Notes under the pieces: model-generated
What the model saw: only the letters and a program-made list of their open reading frames with translations
What the model was told of the DNA's origin: nothing
Databases searched by the model: none
From: Saposhnikovia divaricata
Lineage: Eukaryota; Streptophyta; Magnoliopsida; Apiales; Apiaceae
Direction of reading: 5' to 3'
Assembly (NCBI GenBank): GCA_036435485.1
Contig: CM071598.1
Span: 138,860,148 to 138,924,147 of the forward strand
Length of the DNA stretch: 64,000 bases
In this document: positions 35,601-45,966 of the stretch, piece after piece
How positions within the stretch are numbered: the stretch's first letter is position 1
Layout: each line of letters begins with the position of its first letter
Translations under genes and position numbers: made by a program

Positions 35601-36431
35601 TTGTGAAAGGTGAGCTCTTACCATATCCACCACCGTCCCAAATTCGATGCGAGTTTTACGGATCTCCCAAAATATCATATAAATCCTTCTCAGAAAAACT
35701 ATCAAAACTCGTAACAAGACACACATAAACATAAAGACATAATACAGTAACATCCCAAAAAGATGGGCACGACTAACAACCTTGATAACAAGGTACTCAA
35801 CAAGATATCACCAAAAAAAGATTACATCTCGATTTTATTGAAAACCTGGTAAATAGAAGAGATGATGGGAGAACGAAGGGGCTTAATCGGTGAGGAGAAT
35901 GAAGATATGGAAGATGGAGAAGTGGCGGTTGGAACCCTAGTTGTGGGAGTCGACTCTCAACTTTTTAGTTGTAAAAAAAAAAAATTACTCATGTTTGCTT
36001 ATTATAAACGTGCAGATTTTTTCGTATATTTTATTAATGATTGGAATATATAATGTAATATTTTTGGGTATACATTATTGATTGGAATTCTAATAATATA
36101 ATTAGAAATTTTAGGTGAATTTATAAAAAGTAATATGTTTTAAATTAAAAGATAACATGTTTAAATAAGAAAAGACATATAAATGATTGGAACACGTAGT
36201 AAAATTGGTGTTTTTATATATTTACAAAAGGCAATACCTTTTAATTAAAAGATAACATATTTTAAATAGGAAAGACAATCGGTTATTACAATTTATTATT
36301 TATTAAAAAAGGATCGAAAATCAAAACCAAAATTGTCATTTGTTTCAAAAAAAAAAACTAAAATTGTCATTATTTAAACTTTAATATAATTTTATAGAGA
36401 TAAATCAAACGTATTTTATACCATAATATAC
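35600..36431. other. Non-coding AT-rich stretch
   Basis: No gene recognised. Two imperfect copies of a TTAAATTAAAAGATAACAT-like word lie at about 36140 and 36240. Confidence 0.5.
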
Positions 36432-36436
36432 ACAAA

Positions 36437-37086
36437 TGATATGGGCAAAAAGTAAGCCCTAAAGACACATTTAATGTGGCATTAATTAGGCCAAGAATGG
36501 TCCAAACGTGGGGCCCACCAGGTGGGCCCAAAACCCCAATTATAATATTAATTTCGTAATTAATATTGGGGGTAATAAACAGCTCAGCAATAAGAGTTGG
36601 ATAAGGATATTTATCCCACCAGACTTAGCCACCAAGGCATCCAATTCAATATGGAAACTGATTCCTACAAGGAATAGATCTAGAACCTTCCCCAAAGACT
36701 TGTCTACCAAGTCTCCTATTCCTACCATAATTCTAAGGCTTCTCAGCCTATATAAGGACTTGCTCCTTCACCCTCAGAACTACGTTTTTGGGCAGAGCTC
36801 AATACGTCACTTACGTTTTGGACACAGCTCCATACGTTACCCACCACGTTTTGGCTTAATCCTCGAATAAGGACATAGAAGCCACTGCGTCCTAGGTGAG
36901 CTCTCGCCGCCATAGCCTCGAGGGCACCATCACCTAGAACTACGTTGGCTTGATTCTCAATACGAGATACGTAGGCACTCTGTGAGGACCGATTACAGTC
37001 TCGAACGCAGAAACAGCCATTAAAGCGCGAAGCTCAACCACCCTAGCAATAATTACAAATCGTAACCAAGTTTTAGATCCACAACA
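36437..37086 (+). repeat. 5' LTR of Tat element
   Basis: Begins TGATATGGGC and ends CCACAACA. A TATA box lies in CCTATATAAGG at about 36748-36758. It differs from the 3' LTR at three sites: T/C in AAGGAC.TGCTCC, T/C in ACGAGA.ACG, and A/G in CGTAACC.AG. Confidence 0.95.
36751..36757 (+). promoter_or_regulatory. LTR TATA box
   Basis: CCTATATAAGG in the 5' LTR, about 330 bp before the LTR end; identical in the 3' LTR. Confidence 0.7.
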
Positions 37087-37105
37087 TTTGGCGCCGTCTG
37101 TGGGA
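37087..37105 (+). other. Primer binding site
   Basis: TTTGGCGCCGTCTGTGGGA directly follows the LTR end. TGGCGCC complements a tRNA 3' end of the type ...GGCGCCA and is usual for Tat elements; the exact tRNA is not fixed here. Confidence 0.8.
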
Positions 37106-37119
37106 AGACAACATCAACC

Positions 37120-38808
37120 ATGGTTCAAACACGAAGAACTGCACCAGGCTCTACCGAAGCTTTATCAATCAGCTCCGCTCCGCCTCTTACCTCTGGGACA
37201 ACCACGTTTGAACAAGGGACGATCCCCCAAACTTAAGTTTCTCAGCCTCCAGGGACGAATCCCCCTGCTGGGAGTACGCTGCCTATGGTTGTCCATCCAG
37301 AACAAGAAACTAACCCTCTTCAGATGGTGGTTTCTCCTCTTGATAGCGCTGGTCGTACGCTGCCTCCGGGGGTACAGATCCACACCACGGATCTCCCTTT
37401 GAATACCAACCCGATGTATGGGCTGCCTAACTATCCCCCTCAACACAGGGAACCTGGACCGAGCGGTCATGCCTTACAGATTCGAGATCGAGAGTACGAT
37501 AATTACTCTGGTCCCTATACTGATGATTCAACGTCTGAGGATGACAACGATGATCGTGATGAAGCCCCGAGGAGGCGACGTGCTAGTAGAGAACCTCGAA
37601 GGAGGTCCCGAAGAATCCATGATGGACCTCCACAAACGACTGAGGAAATTATCAAGGCTCATGAGGCTGAGATCCACAGGCTAAAAGATGACGCCGCCAG
37701 AGAGCAAGCAAGGCAAAATCAAAGTCTGCATCGACCTCCTCCAATCTCAGGAAGGGTTCCCGTCATAGATCTGGAGAGGTCGTCTAGGAGACGAAGAAGG
37801 GCCGAAGCCCCAACTGAAAAATCGACAAGGGTGGAGAACCCCAAAAGTAACCCTAGGGATCTGATGCCCTTTGGGGATCCTGATGATCCTACACCTCCGT
37901 TCACTGAAGAGGTAATGAATGCTCGCATCTCAAGGAAGTTCAAGATGCCGACGATTAAGGCTTATGACGGAATGGGTGATCCCGCAAATCACGTTAGGAC
38001 GTTTTCAAACGCACTGCTGTTGCAACCTGCAAGTGACGCCTTGAAGTGTAGGGCATTCCCTCAAACCCTGTCGGGTATGGCTCAAAGATGGTACAGCCGC
38101 TTACCTGCAAACTCGATTGGCTCTTTCAAGGAGTTAAGCGCTGCCTTTGTGAGTCAATTCATCAGCAGAAGAGTTCATGAGAAAAGTTCTGCATCCCTCA
38201 TGTATGTGGTACAGGGGAAGAATGAGAATCTGAGAGATTATCTCAAGAGGTTCACCAAGGAGACGTTGAACATCACCGACTTAGAGAACAAGGTGGCCAT
38301 GGTAGCCCTGCAACATGGCACTACTGACCTGTACTTTAAAAGGTCGTTGGCAAAGCATCCACCTGAGAATATGGCTGAACTCCAACGGAGGGCTGATAAG
38401 TATATCAAGGCCGAGGATAGTACCAAAAAGGATGTCGTGATAAACAATGGCAAGGGTAACAATGATACAAAGAAGCGAAAGCAAGACCATGAGTATGATG
38501 ACCACGAGAATGATGCTAGGGACAAGTATCCCCGAACTAGCGAGGACTCCGACTATGCCCCTAAGAAGAACCAAGGACGGAGGTTCACTGAGTATGCAAG
38601 GTTGAATACTTCTAGAAGTCGAATCTTGTTTGACATTGAAAAGGATAAGGATTTCCGATGGCCGAAGCCACTCAGGGGTGATCCCTCGAAGAGAAACAAG
38701 AATCAGTATTGCAGATTCCACAGAGATGTGGGGCATGACACTGATGATTGCAAGCAACTCAAAGATGACATTAATCAAATTAGAGATTTTACTGGCCAGA
38801 GATGCTGA
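37120..38808 (+). pseudogene. Tat gag with one early stop codon
   Basis: The likely true start is ATG 37120 (VQTRRTAPGSTEA), in frame with the rest. A single TAA at 37234-37236 (codon 39) interrupts it, after which the frame is open for over 500 codons. The capsid domain reads KMPTIKAYDGMGDP, NHVRTF, LSGMAQRWYSRLP, then FKELSAAFVSQF and YLKRF. The zinc-knuckle-like region CRFHRDVGHDTDDC is near the end. Arg-rich segments before the capsid suit RNA binding. The frame closes at 38808 and protease continues in the +1 frame, so a frameshift lies near 38780-38808. Nothing else in gag looks damaged. Confidence 0.9.
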
Positions 38809-39515
38809 CCAGGTAATCAACATGATCTCAGGAGGCCCGACTGCGGCCGGCACAACAAGGAATTCTCGGAAGGCTTATGCCAGAGAAGCGATACACATCG
38901 TGGGAGAGGCCCCGAAGCAGGCTAGGACTGAAATCGCAATTGGTTTTAACGATTCTGATCTTGAAGGGGTGAAGTTCCCCCACGACGACCCGTTGGTCAT
39001 AACTCCTGTGATTGGAAACTCGGAGGTGAAGCGAGTCTTGATAAACAATGGAGCTTCCGTTGACATTCTGTTTCATGATGCGTTTGTGAAGATGGGATAC
39101 ACTGGTTCTCAGTTGACCCCCAATAACATGCCAATTTACGGATTTAATGGAATTGAGTCCAAAGTTGAAGGAACTATTCAGTTACCCATGACAATTGGGC
39201 AAGAACCTAAAGAGGCTACTCAGATGCTGAATTTTCTGGTGATCAAAGCATCCTCGACTTATAACGCAATCCTGGGAAAGACTGGACTTCATGCGTTCAA
39301 GGATGTTGCGTCTACTTATCACATGAAGATTAAGTTTCCAACCCGGAACGGAATTGGAGAACATAAAGGTGATCAAAAGATGGCACGAAGCTGTTATGTA
39401 GCCTCGTTAAGGCCTGATGGAGTCGGGGGGCAAGTCTCTCCAATTGAAGACGTGGATGTCCGCAGAGGTAAGGAACACCAAGAATGGCCAGCAGAGGACA
39501 TCACACAGAAGCCTT
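38790..39515 (+). pseudogene. Tat aspartic protease, catalytic Asp changed to Asn
   Basis: Read in the +1 frame relative to gag: ISGGPTAAGTTRNSRKAY, then PHDDPLVITPVIG, VKRVLINNGASVDILFHDAF, TPNNMPIYGFNG, AILGKTGLHAFKDVASTYH and MKIKFPT. This is the retropepsin of gypsy elements. The catalytic loop normally reads D-x-G with the first Asp essential (a VLIDNGxSVDIL type in this family); here it is NNG. A single G-to-A change would explain it, and it predicts loss of activity. The C-terminal continuation after about 39515 is not protease but a duplicated piece of the RNase H linker. Confidence 0.82.
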
Positions 39516-39735
39516 GGACAGCCATTGAGGCTAAGGCGTTAACTGACTTCGTGGTTGAATGTACCATTGGCAACCAAGAAGTCGGGGGGCGGGAGGTAGT
39601 ACCCCAAGCAGGAAGTGAACTTCAGAATAAGAATGAGGATACTAGAAGGAATGATGGACGCTCTATTTTGATGGAGCATCAAAAACAAAATCAAGTGATG
39701 CAGGCCTAGTCTTGCAATGCCCCGATGGGCTCAAG
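39515..39735 (+). repeat. Duplicated RNase H linker segment
   Basis: This 220-bp piece (TAIEAKALTDFVVECTIG, then after a diverged stretch LMEHQKQNQ) matches the DNA at 41858-42080 (TAIKAQALADFVVECTIS, FDGASKTKS). It places RNase H sequence upstream of RT. Confidence 0.8.
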
Positions 39736-40383
39736 TTATCCTAGTAGGACTTAGCTTCATCTAGTAGAAGCAGAAATAAGGTTCATGGAAACCATTGCAG
39801 AGCATGTTGCTCCGAATAGGACAATAGTCCTCTATCACCCGATGAGTGCAAGTCAAGGATGAACGAGTACCGAAAATAAAAGAATAACGAATGGAAAACA
39901 AACAAATGCATAGGTGAAGATCCCGAAGGGTCAAAGCCATGAAAGGCCGAGGATGTTAAGGACTAGCTACTCTTCAATACTTATTAAGGACCTAGATTAA
40001 GGATCCAAGGATGAAGGCCAATAGATAACCTTAAGCAAGGATTAAGAAGTTCAAGCAATCTCTCGTCTCAGAAGTTTAAAAGGCAAGAAGCCAACAGGAT
40101 TGTATTTATCGAAATCTATATCGATGAATCAACCCCGAATCCTAGGTTGAGAACAGAAGCTGTGTTAGCCATGAAGGCCAAGGTTAGTTATGAAGGCCAA
40201 ACTTGAGGGGGGGTCATAAACCTCCAATTAAGATCGAAAGGTTGAAACTTCATGTTGACTTGAAAACCAATATGTAATTTTGAAAACCTCCTAGAGAAGG
40301 TTCAAGACCTCGTGGGGCTAACCAGAAACCCCCTGGTCTTGGACCAGCAGCTCTGATAGATATTTCGGTGATTTAAAACACCA
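39736..40383 (+). other. Scrambled, non-coding internal region of the Tat element
   Basis: No open frame. Composition resembles Tat internal DNA. In intact relatives this interval would hold the end of the protease and the lead into RT. Confidence 0.5.
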
Positions 40384-42308
40384 TTGAGATTGAAAACCCT
40401 TGATTTCAAACTTTGGCGTTCAACCTTTGAACGTCGACGTTCAACACCCAAGACCAAGACAAACATTGAAGCCATGACGGCCAAGCGAGCTGAGAAGTTA
40501 CTTAATATGGGAGCATCTTTGAAAGAACCCCTGAAGGGCAAGTTGATAGCATTCTTGCAAGAAAATAGCGATGTGTTTGCTTGGACTGTAGCTAATATGC
40601 CGGGAATTGACCCCCAACTCATAACTCACAAGTTAAATGTTGATCCCAAAAGGAAGGCAATAAAGCAGAAGAAGAGAAACTTTGCTCCGGAAAGGCAAGA
40701 GGCCATTAGGCAAGAAGTGGATAAGCTCTTGGAAGCTGGTTTTATTGAAGAGATTCAGTTTCCCGACTGGTTAGCAAACCCTGTGATGGTCAAGAAAGCG
40801 AATGGGAAGTGGAGGATGTGTATAGACTTCACTGACCTAAATGATGCATGCCCAAAAGATTGTTTTCCCCTTCCAAGGATTGATATGTTGAAAATGCCAC
40901 AGCTGGACATGAGATGTTGAGCTTTATGGATGGGTTCAGCGGCTACAATCAGATTAAGATGCACAAGGATGACATCCCTAAGGTATCTTTCATAACTGAC
41001 TTTGGTGTTTTCTGCTATCTTGTTATGGTTTTTGGTCTAAAGAATGCAGGAGCTACTTACCAACGACTGGTGAATAAGATATTCGCCCATCTGATTGGAA
41101 AAACCATGGAGGTCTATGTTGATGACATGTTAGTCAAGAGCCTACTCAAGGTAGATCACATTAAGCACCTCAGAGAGGCATTCGAAGTGCTGAGGCACCA
41201 TAAAATGATGTTGAATCCAGCTAAGTGTGCCTTTGGCGTTGGATCAGGCAAATTCTTGGGTCTTATGGTTTCAAAGCGAGGCATAGAAGCCAATCCTGAC
41301 AAGATCAAGGCGATCTTAGACATGGAGCCACCACGCTCTATAAGAGATGTGCAGAAGTTGACAGGCCGAGTAGCGGCTTTAGGAAGATTCATCTCCAAGT
41401 CTGGTGACAAATGCCTGCCTTTCTTTCAAGCATTGAAGAAGGTGAAAGATTTTGAGTGGACTCGTGAGAGCCAAGAGGCCTTTGAACAACTGAAGAAGTA
41501 CATGACTGAAGCCCCGTTGTTGGCCAAACCTAGTCCCGGAGAGACTCTTTATATATACCTGGCGGTATCCGAGCAAGCGTTGAGCGCCGTTCTCATCCGA
41601 GAAGAGAAGAAGGTCCAGAAACCTATCTATTATGTGAGCAAGGTGTTGCACGGGGCGGAGCTGAATTACTCTCCCGTCGAGAAATTCGCATTGGCATTGG
41701 TAACAGCCTCGAGGAAGTTACGCCCGTACTTCCAGGCACACAAGATTGAGGTCCTGACGGACCAACAGTTGAGAAACATTTTGCATAGCCCAAAGGCTAG
41801 TGGAAGGCTAATCAAGTGGGCGATTGAACTTGGAGAATTTGACATCACATATAAGCCTCGAACAGCCATTAAGGCTCAGGCATTGGCTGACTTCGTGGTT
41901 GAATGCACCATTAGCAACCAAGAAGTCGGGGGGCAGGAAATGATAACAACCCCTGAGAAGCAAGATAGAGATGGAGAACTTGAACCTGATCAGAAGGAAT
42001 ACTGGGTGCTCTATTTTGATGGAGCATCAAAAACAAAATCTAGTGGCACAAGCTTAGTACTGCAAAGCCCCGATGGGTTCACAGTCGAATATGCTTTAAA
42101 GTTGGATTTCCAGACAACCAACAATGAAGCTGAGTATGACGCCTTGATAGATGGTTTAGGCTTGGCCAGAATCATGAGAGTCAAGAACCTCAAAGTGTGT
42201 GGAGATTCAAGATTAGTAGTCTCTCAAGTAAATGGTGAATTTGTGGCCAAGGATGAAACTATGGCAAAGTATCTGCGAGTTGTAAAAGCTGTCATGATTG
42301 AGTTTGAG
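40384..42308 (+). pseudogene. Tat reverse transcriptase-RNase H plus archaeal-type RNase H, one frameshift
   Basis: The first frame (40384-40920) carries the RT N-terminus (FAWTVANMPGIDP, EVDKLLEAGFIEEI, VMVKKANGKWRMCIDFTDLN). A single-base frameshift near 40890 disrupts the expected DATAGHE region, and RT continues from 40908 (LSFMDGFSGYNQI) with catalytic YVDD at 41115-41126 and the thumb through KFLGLMVSKRGIE. RNase H follows (LSAVLIREE, PIYYVSKVL, YSPVEKFALAL, VLTDQQLRNIL). After a linker comes the second, archaeal-type RNase H (WVLYFDGASK, NNEAEYDALIDGL, GDSRLVVSQVNGEF). The ORF stops at 42308-42311; the last catalytic Asp (QNVKADAQSK) follows at about 42340 in another frame. The dual RNase H defines the Tat lineage. 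Confidence 0.92.
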
Positions 42309-42311
42309 TGA

Positions 42312-42950
42312 ATGGTATGAGAAGCACATTTCGAGAGAACAGAACGTTAAGGCTGATGCCCAATCTAAGTTTACTTCTTCTGAGATAGAGAACTACGCCG
42401 GAAGAGTTTACTTTCAAGTCTTGAAGGCCCCGTCTATTATTTTAAATTGATAGCACCAATTGATGTAAGCTGAAGGATAGACCCTCATAAAAGCTCACCC
42501 TGAGACTGGTTGGCTCCCTGATAATGCCTTGAAGGTACAGAAACTGTTAATGAGAATGTTGAGATAAGAGGTCCTTTGTCATTCCTTACTTAATCTGGAA
42601 TCTCAAATTCCGATACAAATGTTTAGCCTTGATGGCCAAAAAGGCTGTCTGTCTCCAATCGAGATGGCCAAAAAGGTTGTCTGCCTCCAATTGAGTTCGT
42701 CATTTGAGTTTAAGGACTTGAATCAAGAGCCGTCAATCGAATTCAAACCAAAGGAAGGTTGGAAACCTAGAATCAAGATAAAGGGTTGACAACCAGATAA
42801 CGATGCAAACCAGACTTGAAGTCAAGTGCTCAGTGGAAAAGAAACTTATTGAACGATCAAACGGGAAGCAAGACCTCCACCATATTAAACAAGGGGGGCA
42901 AGAACTAAAAAGCTTCATCACAAGCTCTACATCTTAGAACAAGAAAGAGA
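42312..42950 (+). other. Trace of integrase start, otherwise decayed
   Basis: Frames at 42312-42440 finish the second RNase H (EWYEKHIS, NVKADAQSKF, YFQVLKAPS). At 42505-42545 a short TGWLPDNALK word resembles the beginning of the integrase region of Tat elements. No HHCC or DDE core is found afterwards. Confidence 0.55.
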
Positions 42951-43084
42951 GATTAATTATGCCTTGAAAGGAGGTGTACAACATCCGTGATCAAGGACGT
43001 GATTCTAGAACGAGACTCCAGGCATTGCGAAAAGCTCCGAGAGGCATGACACAGCAACAATGGAGCACCTGTCGGGCGATCAAG

Positions 43085-43275
43085 AAGCACCCGGCAGGCA
43101 ACTTGGCTCTCCTGGCAGCCGACCAGGTGCCATGGAGAGGGTCTGGCCGACCTGGCTCTCCTGGCAGCCGACCAGGTGCCATGGAGAGGGTCTGGCCGAC
43201 CTGGCTCTCCTGGCAGCCGACCAGGTGCATCAGGGAAGGGTCTGGCCGACCTGGATCTCCTGGCAGCCGACCTCA
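43085..43275 (+). repeat. 49-bp tandem repeat, about four copies
   Basis: Unit GGCTCTCCTGGCAGCCGACC... recurs at 43105, 43154, 43203 and 43253 (spacing 49-50 bp). The word CTCCTGGCAGCCGACCAGG reappears at 43570-43760, 44210-44300 and 44820-45240. Confidence 0.9.
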
Positions 43276-43500
43276 TGGATCCCTAAGATCGAGATCGAGG
43301 TTCTGGATCCCTAAGATCGAGATCGAGGTTCTGAATCTTTGAAAGTCACGGGTGACCAATATACTAAATTAGAAATCAAGATCAAGATCGAGATCGAGGT
43401 TCTGGATCCCCAAGATCGAGATCGAGGTTCTGAATCCTTGAAAGTCACGGGTGACCAATATACTAAATCGAAGATCAAGATCGAGGTTTTGGATCCTTGA
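43275..43500 (+). repeat. GATCGAGATCGAGG / GTGACCAATATAC repeat block
   Basis: Irregular copies of GGATCCCTAAGATCGAGATC and GAAAGTCACGGGTGACCAAT; same family as 44430-44660. Confidence 0.85.
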
Positions 43501-43995
43501 AAGTCATAGGTGACCAAAACACTTCCAAACAACTTGAGGCACCTGTCGGGCGATCAAGAAGCACCGGGCAGGCAACCAGGATCTCCTGGCAGCCGACCAG
43601 GTGCATCAAGGAAGGGTCAGCCGACCAGGATCTCCTGGCAGCCGACCAGGATCTCCCGGCAGGCAACCAGGATCTCCTGGCAGCCGACCAGGTGCATCAG
43701 GGAAGGGTCAGCCGACCAGGATCTCCTGGAAGCCGACCAGGAGCATCTGGCAGCTGACCGGGAGCCACAAAGAGGCTCAATCTGACTTCCCGATACTCAT
43801 TTTGGCACCCCCTATCGTTTGATTGAATCGTTTGATGGTTTTGCTGAAGATTTCTCACTTTCCGTGACAAACATCGACCTTCGAACTAGCACCGTTTAGT
43901 GCCGTTTTATGCCATTTAACGTCGTTTACTCAGACATTGAAACGTCGTTTAAGCATCGTGTGATATCATTAATGTCAACCTGGATCTCCCGTCAA

Positions 43996-44198
43996 CATGT
44001 TAGACGATCAAAAAGCACATGTCAGACGATCGAGAAGCACATGTCAGACGATCGAGAAGCACATGTCAGACGATCGAGAAGCACATGTCAGACGATCGAG
44101 AAGCACATGTCAGACGATCGAGAAGCACATGTCAGACGATCAAGAAGCACATGTCAGACGATCGAGAAGCACGTGTCAGACGATCGAGAAGCACCCGG
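43996..44198 (+). repeat. 22-bp tandem repeat, nine copies
   Basis: The word AGACGATC starts at 44002, 44024, 44046, 44068, 44090, 44112, 44134, 44156 and 44178, exactly 22 bp apart. Unit: CAGACGATCGAGAAGCACAT plus GT. A diverged single unit (CGGGCGATCAAGAAGCACC) occurs at about 43073 and 43548. Because 22 is not a multiple of 3, all forward frames stay open, giving spurious ORFs. Confidence 0.95.
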
Positions 44199-44429
44199 CA
44201 GGCAACCAGGATCTCCTGGCAGCCGACCAGGTGCATCAAGGAGGGTCAGCCGACCAGGATCTCCTGGCAGCCGACCAGGAGCATCAAGGAGGGTCAGCCG
44301 ACCCGGAAGAGGTTAAAATTGTCCCGAATCTCCTCCGTTTAGTGTCGTTTAGTGCCGTTTAGCGCCGTTTAGTGTCGTTAGTGCCGATAACACCGATAGA
44401 AGTCACGAATGACCAAACTGACGACCTAA

Positions 44430-44660
44430 GATCAAGATCGAGCTTCTGGATCCCTAGGATCGAGATCAAGGTTCTGGATCCTTGAAAGTCACGGGTGACC
44501 AAGATACTAAATTAGAGATCAAGATCGAGCTTCTGGATCCCTAGGATCGAGATCGAAGTTCTGGATCCTTGAAAGTCATGGGTGACCAAGATACTAAATT
44601 AGAGATCAAGATCGAGCTTCTGGATCCCTAGGATCGAGATCGAGGTTCTTGATCCTTAAT
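44430..44660 (+). repeat. 87-bp tandem repeat, about 2.6 copies
   Basis: GATCAAGATCGAGCTTCTGG starts at 44430, 44517 and 44604 (87-bp steps), each followed by GGATCCCTAGGATCGAGATC and a GTCACGGGTGACCAAGATAC-type word. Confidence 0.9.
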
Positions 44661-44705
44661 TTCCATGAATAGGTTTTCAGGTCCGGGTTTCTTTGCCAAC
44701 CACGA

Positions 44706-45260
44706 AGCAGCCGACCTCACACTGTTTGGGCCATATCTTGAGCTCCGGGTATCAGATTTGGACGATCTTACAGTCCACGCGAAGGTCTTGGAGTTTTCTA
44801 CAACCTTAGAAGGTCCCCAGCCGACCAGGATCTCCTGGCAGCCGACCAGGTGCCACAGAGAGGGTCTGGCCGACCAGGATCTCTCCTGTCAGCCGACCTC
44901 ACGGTGTTTGGGCCATATCTTGAGCTCCGGGTATCAGATTTGGGCGATCTTACAGTCCACGCGAAGGTCTTGTAGTTTTCTACAACCTTGGAAGGTCCCT
45001 AGCCGACTAGGATCTCCTGGCAGCCGACCAGGTGCCACAGAGAGGGTCTAGCCGACCAGGATCTCCCTTGTCAGCCGACCTCACGGTGTTTGGGCCATAT
45101 CTTGAGCTCCGGGTATCAGATTTGGGCGATCTTACAGCCCACGCGAAGGTCACAGAGTTTTCTACAACCTTGGAAGGTTCCATCCGACAAGGAACACCCC
45201 CTGGCCGACCAGGATCTCTTGGCAGCCGACCAGGAGCACCTGACAGCTGGCCAGGACCCT
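44706..45260 (+). repeat. 182-bp tandem repeat, three copies
   Basis: GGGCCATATCTTGAGCTCCG starts at 44728, 44910 and 45092, exactly 182 bp apart. Each unit joins an LTR-like segment (ATATCTTGAGCTC...CCACGCGAAGGTC) to the GCAGCCGACCAGG module shared with the 49-bp family. Confidence 0.92.
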
Positions 45261-45309
45261 TATCGATGACTCGCTGCCCGGAAGAGGTTACAATTGTCCC
45301 GAATCTCCG

Positions 45310-45640
45310 CCATTAAACGCCGATTAAGTGTCGATTAGCACCGTTATTGTCGATAGCACCGTTAGTGCCGATAAGCACCGATTAAGTACCGATTAGCACC
45401 GTTAGTGCCGTTAGCACCGTTAGTGCCGATAAGCATCGATTAAGTGCCGATTAGCACCGTTAGTGCCGATAGCACCGTTAGTGCCGATAAGTACCGATTA
45501 AGTACCGATTAGCACCGTTAGTGCCGTTAGCACCGTTAGTGCCGATAAGCATCGATTAAGTGCCGATTAGCACCGTTAGTGCCGATAGCACCGTTAGTGC
45601 CGATAAGTACCGATTAAGTATCAATTAGCACCGACAGTGT
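45310..45640 (+). repeat. 116-bp higher-order repeat of a CACCGTTAGTGCCGAT word
   Basis: Short units (TAGCACCGTTAGTGCCG, ATAAGTACCGATTAAGT) form a 116-bp higher-order period; GTGCCGTTAGCACC starts at 45405 and 45521. Diverged GTGCCGTTTA words continue to about 45800 and also occur at 43895-43930 and 44335-44390. Confidence 0.88.
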
Positions 45641-45951
45641 CTTCTAGCACCGTTCAGTGTCGTTTAATGCCGGTTGGCGTCACTTAAACGTTGTTTAAGT
45701 GTCATTTAAGGCTAGTTAGTACCGTTTAGTGCCGTTTTATGCCGTTCAACGTCGTTTAAACATTGTTTAAATGTCGTTAAGGCTGATTAGTGCCGATTAG
45801 CATCGAATTAACATTGTCGTAAACGCGTCGGTCGCTCCACGCTTTACATAAAGACAATACTCGTGAAACACTAGTGTATAAAGATGAACCCTGACCCGAG
45901 TCTTGGAAAGGACCGTTAAAACTTTAAGGAAAACCTGATCAGTTTTCCTAG

Positions 45952-45966
45952 AAGTTGGGGGGCAAA
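45952..45966 (+). other. Polypurine tract
   Basis: AGTTGGGGGGCAAA immediately before the 3' LTR; the plus-strand priming site of the element. Confidence 0.85.

Noticed and set aside
43996..44198. Regular short repeats resembling a CRISPR array
   Set aside because: The 22-bp units are contiguous with no unique spacers and lie inside a plant retrotransposon 3' region; it is a simple tandem repeat.
42974..45316. Multiple 70-135-codon ORFs rich in Arg, Ser, Pro and Gly
   Set aside because: All are readings of tandem repeats in different frames, with no domain and no start context.
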